This document shows positions 11,080 through 22,362 of a stretch of DNA of 64,000 nucleotides, piece by piece. The DNA lies in the NCBI GenBank assembly GCA_023512835.1, contig CM042087.1:22005894-22069893 (forward strand). Direction: 5' to 3'. Every line of letters starts with the position of its first letter. The stretch's first letter is position 1. Both the position numbers and the translations under genes were made by a program. The DNA is from Taxillus chinensis. Lineage: Eukaryota > Streptophyta > Magnoliopsida > Santalales > Loranthaceae. The notes under the pieces were generated by a model. It saw only the letters and a program-made list of their open reading frames with translations. It did no database searches and was not told the origin of the DNA.

Positions 11080-12896
11080 GAGAAGAGCTTCGTGGGTCGC
11101 CGTTGTCATTCCCGTGGTTGGACGACGTTAGGCGTGGAGGCAAGAGCGTGGAGGATCTTTGAGGTAGGGTTTTTGTTCTTCCTTGAACCTATCACAGGGC
11201 TTTGGCCTTGTGATAGGCAAGCTGTTTGGTTTTATATATATAAATATGTAAGTTCATATAGGTGTGATCTCTTATATGAATGTTGGCCTTCAATGGCATG
11301 TTTTGCTTGGATGTATATATACACACATGTTAAGTGTTTGATATTATGCCTGTGAGGCCATGCATCTTATGTGTTTGATATTATGCCTATGAGGCCACAC
11401 ATAATATGTGTTTGATAATATGTCTGAATGACCACCCATATTATGTGTTTGAGATTATACCTGTGTGGCTGGGTTTGTGAGCCTGTGAATGTATGCATGC
11501 TAAGTGTTTGAAGTTATGCCTGTGTGACCATGCATATTAAGTGTTTGATGTTATGCCTGTATGGCCATGTGTGATGCGTGTTTGCTTGTACACCCGGTGG
11601 CTGTGGAAGCCCGGGACTGTTTATGTTAGCCTGTGAGGCTGTGGGAACTATTTGCCTGAGAGGCGGTTAAACTATTTGCCTGAGAGGCGGTTAAATCATT
11701 GGCTTGAAGAGGCGGTTAAATCACTTGCTTGAGGTGGTTAAAGTCTTAGCCTATGGGGATGTGGAGCCTGTGTGGCTAGGGCTGAGGTTGCGCCCGTTTG
11801 TGTGGTGTGTTTCCTTGCTATTTGTTTCTGCCACGTCACTACACTGGTACACGCTCTCATATAGATGATAGGTGCATGGGATGGGTTGGGGGAGACTTGA
11901 TCCCTACTGAGCTGTGGTTGCTCACCCCTCCTACTGTGATGTGTTTTCTTTCAGGAACTTACAGGCGTTAGGTGGAATCCCAAGGTGGAAGACCGTATTT
12001 GCTTTACCGTTTCTTTTCGATTATGTTAATTTATGGTAATTGATGTAACCCCAGTGGGGAGATATTGTAATGAGGAGTTTAATGTAATAAAAGCATGTTT
12101 GGACAAGTTTGTAATGGTTTGAACTTAATAAATATATGATTTTGTCTCTCTGAATATTTGTTGTGAGGTGTATAATGTCCTGTGTGGGCATGTTGTATCT
12201 TGCCCCCTTTATCCAAACTCGGGTAAAGGGAGGGTCACGTTCCGGTCTCCTCGGGTTGGAAATCCGGGGCGTGACAGTCAGGTCCCCTACACCTATCCCA
12301 CCTTTCTTTTTCATTCTTCCAGGAAGTCCACCGGCAGGTCCCCAGAAACTATCCTCAGTCTTTAAATTTACTTTTGGGAAGTCCGCAGGCAGTTCCCCTG
12401 CACCTATCCCACCTTTCTCTTTTATTTTTTTTAGGAAGTCCACCGGCAGGTCCCCGTTAACTATCCTTAGTTTTTAAATTTCCTTTCGGGAAGTCCACAG
12501 TAGTTCCCCTGCACCTATCCCACCTTTCTTTTTAATTTTTTTAGGGAGTCCACCGGCAGGTCCCCGGTAACTATCCTTAGTTTTTAAATTTATTTTTTGG
12601 GAAGTCCGCATGCAGTTCTCCTACACCTATCCTACCTTTAATTTTCAATGCTTGTCGGCCCTAGATGCCTTTTCACTTCTTGTTAGCCATAGATACCTTC
12701 TAAACTTCCGACTTTGTGCCCTTTTCAATTCCCGTTGGCCCTAGATGCCTCTTAAAATTTCACTGGCTCTAAAAAGCCTCCATTCCAACCATGACGTTTT
12801 ACCTTGTTTCGGCATCAGGTAAGTCAGGTAAGTGCTCCAACCCGTCCAAAATGATTCCATTCTTATCTTTGCACACTGTTTGTATACAAACAATGT

Positions 12897-12911
12897 ACAA
12901 AGAGGGGTAGC
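12897..12911 (+). other. polypurine tract of Tat-like element
   Basis: ACAAAGAGGGGTAGC lies immediately before the 3' LTR start TGTTAGACCC. This is the expected plus-strand primer position. Confidence 0.65.
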
Positions 12912-13404
12912 TGTTAGACCCTATTTTGTCCGGGTTGGACATAGCATTCATTTTTCGTTTTATACTTTTTTTCTATTCATTACTCACTTTGTACAGATAA
13001 ATAAAGAGATGTGACTGTCAATTCGAAGTGTATTTCGATGACTTCTTGTAAAAGGATTTCAAATGCCAAAGAGACAGTTCCGAGCGGTAGAAAATGAAAT
13101 TTGAGGATCAACGCCTTCGACCACGCTCAAATCTGAGGTCAAACGAAGAAGTTATGGTCAAAACCGTATTCGGACCGCTAACGGTGATGAACTAGCGGCC
13201 AACATTCAAAGCAACACTCCGGATCAGGTCACGAACCTTTTTTTTTTAATTTTTTCCTCATTCTGAGAATTTTGACGTACATATTGCATATATTCGCTCA
13301 CAGAGCTTATTTTCAAAAATAAAAACTTAAAAAAAAAAAGACTTTTTCAGTAATAAAGCGGTTTAGGGACGCGCAGTACAATCTTGGCACAAAAATAAAC
13401 TTAT

Positions 13405-14659
13405 TGATGGTCCCTTGGAGCCTAAAGGGGGGGGTGAATAGGCTCTTATTCGAACTCTTTCTTTTCTCTCAAGACACAAAGACTTATCTAGTTTAAGTGA
13501 TAGAATCACTGCGGAAGATAACCAGATAGTGGAAGTATTTTGTTTTATTATCACAAGGTGATTACAACAAAATAGAAGCAAACACTCTCTTACACTCTGT
13601 TTACAACAATGAACTCACACACTAGCCAAGTTCCTTTTCTATTTTTTTGCCCACCTAAGCACACCTTTACATGAAGTATAAGTATGAATATTTATACAAA
13701 ACATTCCTAAGAGACAACCTTGGAACTTGAAGTTCCGGAATGCGTTCAGCACTAACTATCCCTCGGTAATCTGTCTGCCTTGACTGCTGCGGATTGTGGA
13801 GCTCAAGATCTTGGATTTGAAGAGTATAAGTGTCTTTGTGAGTTCCGAGATACAATTAAGGTTGTGTCCACATATCCGGATGATCCACGTGTAAGATTCT
13901 TCTTGTTCTAAATGCATTCGTCTTACATCGGGACAATGACGAGCTGATAACTTTAAATGCGGTTTTGTTGGAGCAGTGTCTTCTTGGTCCGGTGTAATTT
14001 TCCTTACTCCGTAGTTAATGAAGCTCGGAACCTTACTCCGTGTCAGTGGTTGCTTACTCCGTATCTATTCAGTACTGGAATCCTTAGTCCGTGTCAGCGC
14101 TTCCTTACTCCGCATGTAAGTTCCTTACTCCGCATGTAGGTTCCTTACTCCGCATGTAAGTTCCTTACTCCGTATGTAAGTTCCTTACTCCGCATGTAAG
14201 TTCCTTACTCCGCATGTAGGTTCCTTACTCCGCATGTAAGTTCCTTACTCCGTATGTAAGTTCCTTACTCCGCATGTAAGTTCCTTACTCCGTATGTAAG
14301 TTCCTTACTCCGGGCGAGTAATAAGTTCGGATTCCTTACTCCGCATCTGGTTTCTTTACTCCACATCTATTTTCCTTACTCCGCACTTATTTTCCTTACT
14401 CCGCACTTATCCTTTAAGTTCTTAGTCCGTAGGATTGTTCCTTATTCCGTATGTATTTGTTACTTGGTTATTTACCAAGTGTTTGACGACACTAACTCTT
14501 GTCCGGATCAGGATTATGTATCCCGTCCTTAGCTTTGCTCTCACGAGTGCATCTTTGGATTAGTGACATACCTTCGCAATGATCAAATAAACACAAAAGA
14601 TCTCGGATCAAATTACATAAGGCTTTATCGCATTATCCAAATTCGGGTTTGATCCAACA
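13405..14659 (-). repeat. 3' LTR of A1
   Basis: 1255 bp, closely matching the A0 LTR. It contains the same 11-unit 20-bp array at 14101-14320, with variants in the same order. Confidence 0.93.
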
Positions 14660-14673
14660 ATCTCCCCCAATTA
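14660..14673 (-). other. polypurine tract of A1
   Basis: On the minus strand AATTGGGGGAGAT abuts the LTR start TGTTGGATC. The same sequence precedes the A2 3' LTR at 32581-32593. Confidence 0.8.
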
Positions 14674-14802
14674 TGGATATGCCCAAACCCTTTGTAATCT
14701 GATCTGGTAAGCGATGCAAAAGAATATCATACGTAATACGCAACACAACCAATTTCATTAATCAGCAACTAAATACAAATCAGCCTTAATACACATTTTT
14801 CA

Positions 14803-17020
14803 CTAAGGTACATAAGGCTTACTATACTTGAAGATCATAGTTGCCGCCTTCTCTCTTAGCTCCATTGTCTCGTATCGTAAAGGTGGAGTGTTGGCTCCAA
14901 TGTTTGTCCACGATTAAGAACGATTTGATGAAATGACAAACAAAGGCTCCATGCCTATCTCCATCCAGTTGTTGTGGCACTTGCTTCTTGCCCCGGAATG
15001 TCGCCTTGAGTTCTGTCGAACGAGGGTGTGATACCCAACTCTTCATATAATCCGGCTTTCTTCACGGCTTCGGTTAGTCTGAGACACAGAGGTTCCCATT
15101 GATTCTTCCTAACGAAGTGCTCCACAACCTGATGAGAATCGATGAGAATCATCTGCTTGGATCGAATCATGAAGACAAACCATCATGAAGTGTGGCGACA
15201 TGATCCGGTACGGAATGAGGATGGTTGAGAGAGTTTTCCATGGCTTGCTATCCTCAGCAGTTCCGTCAATGTAAGTCTGAATTAACTCCACACCGGGAAG
15301 ATAGCCCTCATTCCAACATGGCAGAACTTCAAACAAGTGCCCATCTTCGTAAAGAGATGGAAACAGCCTTATCTCCATCTTAGCAACCCTCGAGAAGTTG
15401 TCAATGTCTTCAGAGTAAAGAGTCCTTTCTCCAGGAACAAAGAGTTTGAATGTCGGCCGGAGAGAAAGGATACATTTCAGAAAGACATCTTCTCCCCAGA
15501 AGACGCAAGATAGGCTTTCATTGCCTTGCAAGCTTCCATCCGCATCGGACGGGTCAAACTCCGCATAGGATGGGAGGAAGGTATCACCAGGGATGAGGAG
15601 GATGGAGGAGGAGCTCGAGGTGCGGTAGAGGAGCTTGGTTGAGAGAAGCGGCTTCGTTTGGGAATTTGAACTCCCTAAAGCACGAAGTGGCGGGCCGGCT
15701 TCTCGGTCCGGGGAAGATGGTTGTGGGGCGAGGAGAGTAGACGGATCGGATGACACTTTCTCCCCCGGTTTGGCAAATCGCCGGGAAGCAACGGGAGGAC
15801 GAGCCATCGTATGCGCCGGATCCGCGAAGGAAGTAGATAGTGAATGAACGGAGGTGGCGACAAGATCCATTTTCTCGCTCAATGGAAGTGGAGGAGTCAT
15901 TTAGGGGCGGAGAGTAGTTGGGCACCGAGGGCATCAACTTTGGCGGCGATGGCGGAGATTTGGGCGCTTTGAGCGTGGGCATGGCGGTCCACCCGAGCGG
16001 AAAGCACAAGATCGAGTGGACCGTGCCAAAAGAGGCACGCCCAAGTGCTAACTCGGGAGCTTTGGAGGATTCCCCCCGCAGGAACAGGAGCAGGAGTGCG
16101 GTGGGCAGAGGAGTCCAGAGGAGTAAGCAGAAGAAGCAGAGCATCCGGAGCATCGAGGCATCCGGAGCGTCGGAGGCATCCGGAGCATTGGAGGCATCCG
16201 GAGCAAGAGACCCGCTTTGACCAGACAAGTCAACCACGGGAATCGCGGCGCAGGAGAAGAGGGTCCAGCCTTAGCGAGAGGGACTTCGGGTAGCCAGGAC
16301 CGGGCCGGAGGGTGTAGGGAACGACACATCGGGGAATGGCAGCCGGCGTAAGAAAGCCGTGGTCCGGATTCCAGATGATCATAGTCTCCTGGGATTGGGT
16401 ATTGCGGGTGTAAAACACCCGGAGATCGGTGTCGGGAATGGAAGAGGTGTGGGCTAGGCTGAAACGGAGCCGAGGTCCGTTAAGGTGACGGCGGAGAGAT
16501 GGTCAAGGTAATCTCGGGGTTGAGGTAGAGGAGGCAAGGGGGCTTCCGGAGAAGCAGCCGGGACATCAGCGGTGGCGACGGCAACAGCGGTATCAACCGC
16601 AGCAGCTATAGCGGATGTGGAGGGAGTGGGGACATCGGCACAGAGGGGGCCGAGGAAACGGCCTTAGACGCACCGCACCTGAGAGGGCCCCGCAACCTCG
16701 GACGGTTCAGCACGGACGCTTGGCCGGGAGGCCCGTGGAGTGGGAGGGCGCAAGAACGGACCGAATCCGGGAGGATCGGTGTGCGAAACCGACCTCGTGG
16801 GCTTGGCCGCTCGGAGGGGTCACCAACAGAGCTGCCTTGTTGTTCCGGGGCAGGGAGAACGTGGAGTGCGACATTGGGTCGGCGAGCGGTCATGCTCCCG
16901 TCCGGCGTAAGATGACGAAGGTAAAGAGCCGAGGGAAACGAGACACCATCAACTTGGGCGAAATGGTCCAGACGAAGATGCCGGAAGACCATGCTGAGGA
17001 TGCGCCCGAAGGAATGGTCG
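14803..17020 (-). pseudogene. ORF3 of A1: Ulp1-like (C48) peptidase ORF, 5' truncated
   Basis: The sense-strand third ORF of copia family A. It starts abruptly inside the N-terminal domain (SFGRILSMVFRHL at the deletion border) and ends at TAG (14805-14803). Pieces: a Pro/Ser/Ala-rich middle, a helical segment (ALGRASFGTVHS; EKMDLVATSVHSLSTSFADP, about 15790-16060), a conserved block (YSEDIDNFSRVAKMEIRLF) and the peptidase-like C-terminus. Seen there: ILIPYRIMSPHFMMV (catalytic His, about 15190), MILIDSHQ (Asp, about 15130) and VPQQLDGDRHGAFVC (about 14950-14985). The Cys of the DSCG motif is replaced by His here, so this copy could not be an active peptidase. Several frame breaks, for example just after the His motif. 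Confidence 0.75.
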
Positions 17021-20000
17021 CATTATCCAAATTCTGGGTTTGATCCAACACTTATTTTCAAGAAAAAAGGATACAAGGTCGCTTGTCGTGACGCCCCGAG
17101 TCCAAAACTTATTTTTTCACATTTTATTGAAAGCCGGATTGTTTTGTCGATCCCAAAAACCCAAAACATCAGTTAAAAATTACAAAATTAAGCAATAAAA
17201 ACTTTTTCCATTTTCTTTATTATTTCCCGCCTACCCTTGACCACGTGTCGCCTTTCCATTGGTTCTTAATAATAATAAAAAAAATCAAATAAACAAAAAA
17301 AACAAAAACCAAATAAAATTTAAAACAAAAAAACAACCACCACACGAATTCTTTCACCCTTATCTCTTCACCTCCCTCCCTCGTTGTCTTCTTCTCTCTC
17401 TCCACAACCACGCCAGCCAGATAACCCACGCTGGAGGACCACATCTCTCCATGCCTTCCAATGTCCTCTTCCTCCCTCACAGCTCAACTCTCCCCAAATG
17501 GCCGCGTCATCTTCTCCATCGGGTCAGGACCACCACCACGATACCTGGTAAGATCCGGTCCGATCATCAAGCCCAAGGCCGCCGACCCGCCAGCCCAATC
17601 AAACCCTAAAACCCTTCTTCTTCCTCTATTTAAACCAAACAAAACATAGTTACCAGGGGGGCTCTCTGAAACCAAAACAAACCCACCATAATTTCTTACC
17701 TCTTTCAATACCAGAATCCATAGAGAGTTCCCCCGGTGGCCGGAATCCCTCTGCCGGCCATTGTCGCTCCCTTTTCTATGATTCCGACCGACCTAGTCCA
17801 AACCTCCGTCAATAAGCCCGGCCAACCGCTGTTCCCCCCCCCCAAACATCCCGAATCCCGAAGCCCCGTCCCCTTTCGATCTAAAAATAATAATAACCAA
17901 ACTCCTCTCCCTGGATGGAAATTGCTACCAGGCTGCCACACCAATCCACCGACTCCAACATCTCCTGCCGACGTCGACTACCTCAGCCGTGATGCGCCTC
18001 AACCCTCCAACGATGAACGTAGCACTAGTCCCCAATCTGTCCTCCTCGACGATGTCTCCAACCACAGCTAGAGTTGCCACTCCCCACCGACGCTGCCCTT
18101 GACAATGAGTCCCTCGCCGCAGCCCTTTTGTCCTATCGCGCCTTCACGTTTCGCAACCCTCGCATCACCATCCACCGGATGCCCGAGGGAGATACAAGAA
18201 GGTGACTTGTTCGTGGACGGGAAGAAAGGAGTTCCCTTGCCTTTGAGTGACTTTGGTCCTTGCACGGTTGGCTTCGTTTTGTCTGTGGTCATTTCGTCGT
18301 TGCTTTGCCTTTTTTTGTGTTTTATTTTGTTGTTATTTTGCCTAGTTTGTTTGTTTTTAGTTATTGCTGTCGTTGTTCATTTCCACGAATGGTCCTCTTG
18401 AGGTTTGGTTTTTCACATGTTTTGGTTCTTCATGCGACTGATCTTCATATCATTGATAGGTTACTGGTTTAGCGACTGCTTCGTGATTTCTTTAGTGACT
18501 GTTTTATGGTGAGACCTGTGTGTTCATGGTATAGGCTGGATTTGCTCACGGTTGGTGTGTTCTTTATGTTTTACACTACGATTTGATGCAGATTTGGTGT
18601 TTGACTAAAACCTGTGTTCTCTTTGCCCTTTTCATGTATTTTTTAAGAGATGTTCTTGCACACTCCACCACTCCACCATACACTAATGGTTGGCTAGGAT
18701 TAATTTAGGGATTTCATCTTGATTTCTGGTATGTTTTTATTATTATTACTATTATTATTCGATATTGTTGTCTGGTTCGAGTAGTGTTCTGTTTTGGCCT
18801 TGAATTCCTCTTTTTCACTGTCCCATGGGTCGGCTTCAATTTGGGATCACCTCTATCATCATGTGCGTCTATGCCTAGTTATCAGCCTGTGCATTTATGT
18901 CTTTTGTGCGTCTGTGTTCTATTTTATTTTTGTATACCAACACGTGTTAAACGAAATTATTGTAAATCTGTTTGTGCGCCCATGTTTAAGAAATGGTTTT
19001 GGTTTATGCTTTTGTGATTTTTCTAACGTTGGTCTTGTAGGACGTCAAACGGTTCCCCTTTTCTTAGTTTTTATTTATTTATTTATTTATTTTATTGTTC
19101 CTATTTTTTGAGGTCGTATGTTACCTCTCGTTCATTGTACCTTGTAAACACAGCAAAACAGATAGTAAAACAAAAAAGCAGAAAAAAAACAGAGAGGAAA
19201 AAAAAAGAAAAAAGAAAAAGAAAAAAGAGAGGGAGTTGTGTTTTGTTTTGTGAATGCCACTTCCACACACAAACACCTTTATTTATGTTTTCTTAATATT
19301 TGTTTCAAAAATGTTTTAAAGTTAGAAATGTTTTTATTTTTATGTTTAAAAAAAAGAAGAGTTTTGTTTAATAAAAACCCAAAAATTGAAAAAACATTTT
19401 TTTAAACACACAAGGTATCCCTCTTTAACAACAACAAAAAAAAAACATTTTTAAACACACAAGATATCACTTTAAAAAAAAGGGTCTTTTTTGTTTAATT
19501 TCATTTCTTTCCAAACAACCATCCCTTGTGTATTTTTCATCGATTCCCAAAGCCAAATGAATATATTTTCCTCATTCGAATTAAAGTTAGAGTTTTCTTA
19601 CCATTTAGGACTATCCCTTGATTGTGTTAGATAATTCTTTTAGGATCACTCCTTAAATTGCTTAGGCAAATTGAATTGAAAATTAATTTAGGAGAAATTG
19701 TAGATAATTTATGATTTAAGTATTTTAGAATTGTATTTTAGGTTTTTTTTCCCCTAAACGTTTCATTTTCATTTTAGATATTTTAGAATAATTATTGATA
19801 AGCGAAATTAAAACAAAAGTTAAAACAAATTAGAAACCTCTAAAATCTTAGGATAGGTACCGAAAGGGCGTCGTGGGGGTACTAGTCTTTCCCCACGCGT
19901 AATCAAACTCCCGAACCTAGCTCCAGCAACGTAGATCATTTTAGGTGACCAACTGCACCCCAAAAACAGTTGGTGGCGACTCTGTTTCTTTTTCATCACC

Positions 20001-20071
20001 ATTCGGGTGAAGGATGGGAAAACCGCATCCCCAAAAGCGGGTTTCCCCCTGGACGAAATCCGATGATGACA

Positions 20072-20112
20072 CTACCTCTTTAAATGCTTTCTCTTTCCTT
20101 TAAAACTCTCTA

Positions 20113-20149
<37 letters not shown>

Positions 20150-20515
20150 GCATGGGAAAATCTTTGTGTTGTTGTGTATTATCCCTTTTTATAGTAGTGG
20201 GTAGAGCTCTAAGCCAAGGCGTCCCCCTTCTTCATCAGCCTACCATTGTGTCGTGTTGTATTGTTTAATCCAAATGAATTATATATGATTCTATGGATTG
20301 TATAATACTTAGAATTGTTAGAATTCATTGTTGGAATGTTATTTTTTATGATAGCCCTAATATGGGGTCTTTTGATTTAGAAATTGGTTATTTTGTCTCA
20401 AACGTTGGCAATTATGGTTTGATTCAATGTTGTTTGAGATTTTTGGGGTGTATGGTTTATTTGGGATGTTAGGCCTCTGAATTTCTATTAAAATGATAAA
20501 GTACGGTTTATTTAT
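20072..20515. other. unclassified segment between two elements
   Basis: Follows the Tat-like 3' LTR and precedes the copia B LTR. It holds a CT microsatellite (about 20111-20147) and AT-rich sequence. No gene or repeat family recognised; the best candidate in the window for old insertion-site DNA. Confidence 0.4.
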
Positions 20516-22322
20516 GTTGGGAACCAAATGATTTGATGAAGTTGTCACGAATTTCTCTATGTCTGGAGACTCGAAGATTCAAAGGGCCGAAAAGTCGAAG
20601 TCTAAAAAAGAGGAAACTGTCAATACATGGGATAATAGACGACTTGAAGACTCGAAGAATTGAAGAAGTCGAAGTTAAAAACTAAAAGTAAAATAAACGA
20701 CTCGAAGACCCAAAGATAGGGAAATTGAAGAGTCAACAAAAATGCTTTAATGAAAGCTGACAAAACATAAGTTAACAATGAGACTCGGAGACTCAAAGAG
20801 TCAAAGGGTCAAACATACTCAATCATAGAATCTATCAACACATAACAATTCTAAGACTCGAAGACTCGAAGGTCGAAGAGTCAAGATGATGGAACTTTAG
20901 GAACTGACAGATTATAAAATGTAACTAAGACTTGAAGAGTCATAGACTCAAAGAGACAAAGAGTTGAAGATAATTAAATTGTCAGTCTAAATAAGGCCAA
21001 GACACGTAGACTCGAAAGGCAAAGAGCCGAAGACTTGTAGAGTCAAACACTGAACTCATAATATATTGTCATTAGTGAAGCAAAATACTCAAAGAGTCGA
21101 AGACCCGTAGAGCCTAAGACTCATCATACGTTCAGTAGACCTAAAGAACCGAAAGGTCATAGAATGTCTTAGCCACCTTAAGCAATCTAAGCGACTCGAA
21201 GGAATAGAATCGAAGACTTGTAGCACAAGAGAGCAAGTAGAGGTTAAGTAAACTCTTCATGGGAACTTTAAGAGGTGAAGCGAAGAGTCGAAAACCCAAA
21301 TATCATAAAGTGTATTACATGACTTAACTTAAACTGATATATGCCATGAAGACTCGAAGAACCGAAGAGTCAAAGACTCGTAGGAGCTGACACTGTCGAA
21401 GCCAAAAGCATCATTGCACATAATTATAAGGCTCGACCCAAATCTTCGAGGCACCAGATTTTTGAGTCACCTATCTTCGAGGCAAACTCACAATACTCAG
21501 AACAAACTTAGCGATATCATGAATTAGGGTTTATGAAGTTCGACCGCGCCGTTCACAACAGTGAGCGCATTCATTGCTACAATAAATATTGCATTAATGT
21601 CAACCAACTACTTACGATAGATGAATGGTGAGGATCAAAAGTACTAGTATGGGTAGCAGATTTGCAGGATATGAGTAGATCAACCTATTCTCTCAGACTT
21701 TCGCATTTTAATGGCGGGAAGTCAGTCTATCGGGATGGATAACAACGCGCACAAGTACTTTAACCTTAAATTAATATCTCACATGGTTCAAAATATTAAT
21801 CAATCAACTCTCATAGAAAGTAAGGAATTGGAACTCCAAGGAACATACATATAGAATTCTGACATGAAAATTAAAAGAACTTTTTTTGAAGAATGAACTC
21901 AAGAGTTCCAACACAAGTGAGAGAAACAGTGAGAATACTTCCAAGTCTTGTGCACATGAAGAACTAAGAACGAGATCAAGCTTTGAAGAATTATTCAACT
22001 ATCTTGTTCAGAGATTCATCACAATCGTCTTGTTAATCTTTGTGTTGATCATACATAATCAACAAAGAATATTCCCAACTTGTGTTTGTAACGATATATC
22101 TTCTTTCATTGGAATATTCATTTATCGTCTGAGGTCTTTCATGCCAAGAGCATTAACTCATCTTAAATTTGTCTATTTATTCATTATCACTCATATTCTC
22201 CCTTGTCCTCTTCTTAATCAATATAGAATCATAGTTACTCTCTGTGCACATCCTTCTATTATCACCCTTTTGTGAAAAACGTCTATTTACCCCCCCCCTC
22301 TAGACTCACTTTGGGACCTATA
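20516..22322 (+). repeat. putative 5' LTR of copia B
   Basis: Starts TGTTGGGAACCAAATG and ends ...TTTGGGACCTATA just before a degenerate primer site. From about 20556 to 21500 it is full of ACTCGAAG and GTCGAAG repeats. The start is inferred from similarity to other copia LTR starts; no second LTR is available to confirm it. Confidence 0.6.
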
Positions 22323-22336
22323 ATTGGCATCGAGTA
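22323..22336 (+). other. degenerate primer binding site of copia B
   Basis: ATTGGCATCGAGTA matches ATTGGTATCAGAGC with changes and follows the LTR end directly. Confidence 0.6.
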
Positions 22337-22362
22337 GTTCTATAACTCGTACAAATCCCTAA

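Larger units (their letters stand above)
10531..12276 (+). mobile_element. solo LTR of chromovirus-type gypsy element
   Basis: Begins TGTAATGACCTGTG and ends CCGGGGCGTGACA. It is flanked by perfect 5-bp duplications GTCAG (10526-10530 and 12277-12281). It is related to the LTR at 59656-61438: same terminal GGTTGGAAATCCGGGGCGTGACA and the GGTGGCTGTGGAAGCCCGGG box. No internal sequence remains, so it is a product of LTR-LTR recombination. It carries GTCGAAG-rich repeats (10573-10750), two ACGT palindromes, a TATA box and a GA tract. Confidence 0.92.
10404..12640 (+). repeat. ~115-bp tandem repeat array, split by a solo LTR
   Basis: Unit contains GGAAGTCCGCAGGCAGGTCCC, CTACACCTATCCCACCTTTC, then GAAGTCCACCGGCAGGTCCCC and AACTATCCTTAGTTTTTAAA. 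About one unit lies at 10404-10530 and about three and a half units at 12277-12640. Removing the solo LTR (10531-12276) and one copy of its target duplication restores a continuous array. Confidence 0.85.
7824..12896 (+). other. non-coding internal region of Tat-like element
   Basis: About 3.3 kb without the inserted solo LTR. No pol domain was found on either strand. It holds GGGG-palindrome repeats (8410-8770), a duplicated block (8958-9083), a short ORF (9812-10006), a ~115-bp tandem repeat interrupted by a solo LTR, and repeats of GGCCCTAGATGCC (10330-10345, 12655-12750). Confidence 0.6.
13405..17050 (-). mobile_element. copia family A, copy A1: internal deletion derivative
   Basis: Flanked by the 5-bp duplication CTTAT (13400-13404 and 17051-17055), so both ends are original. 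It has a complete 3' LTR (13405-14659), polypurine tract and ORF3. The 5' part of ORF3, all of gag and pol, the primer site and nearly all of the 5' LTR are gone. Only the outer ~30 bp of the 5' LTR (17021-17050) is fused to ORF3. A 3.6 kb remnant of an element of about 13 kb. Confidence 0.92.
4508..20071 (+). mobile_element. Tat/Ogre-like Ty3/gypsy element, gag only, no pol
   Basis: 5' LTR remainder (4508-5076), primer site (5079-5095), leader, broken gag (6287-7823), about 5 kb of non-coding repeat-rich DNA, polypurine tract (12897-12911) and 3' LTR (12912-20071, holding copy A1). No reverse transcriptase, RNase H or integrase motif is visible between gag and the 3' LTR, so it looks like a non-autonomous (LARD-like) relative of Tat elements, or one that lost pol early. 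The 5' LTR is cut by A0, and its beginning should lie left of the window. The flank after the 3' LTR is CTACC, the expected target duplication. Confidence 0.8.
12912..20071 (+). repeat. 3' LTR of Tat-like element, with A1 inserted
   Basis: TGTTAGACCCTATTTTGTCC to ...CGATGATGACA. Without A1 and one CTTAT copy it is about 3.5 kb, long but normal for Tat/Ogre. The part from 19498 matches 4508-5076. A TATA-like TCTATTTAAAC lies at 17625-17635. The segment 17340-18290 is GC-richer, with several overlapping ORFs on both strands that match no family I know. The rest (18290-19500) is T-rich with (ATTT)n at about 19070-19095. Confidence 0.8.

Noticed and set aside
10826..11355. ORFs encoding Arg-Glu or Ser-Leu repeats
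   Set aside because: They are translations of the (AG)30 microsatellite within a solo LTR.
12021..12477. ORFs crossing the right border of the solo LTR at 12276
   Set aside because: They span an insertion junction and the tandem repeat; no homology to known proteins.
15584..16418. Several long ORFs opposite or out of frame with ORF3 of A1
   Set aside because: They shadow the GC-rich, proline-rich coding region; only the minus-strand frame matches the A2 and A3 copies.
17259..18401. Overlapping ORFs on both strands in GC-richer DNA, possibly a captured host gene
   Set aside because: They lie inside the Tat-like 3' LTR, downstream of a TATA-like box; no frame shows a recognisable domain and ORFs on both strands compete. 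Most likely the LTR's transcribed leader.
19968..20071. A tandem LTR-internal-LTR-internal arrangement, because TGGTGGCGACT and about 100 bp after it follow both LTRs
   Set aside because: Both copies diverge together at TGATGAC(A/G), and only the 5' copy is then followed by a better primer site. Treating the extra 100 bp as LTR is simpler.
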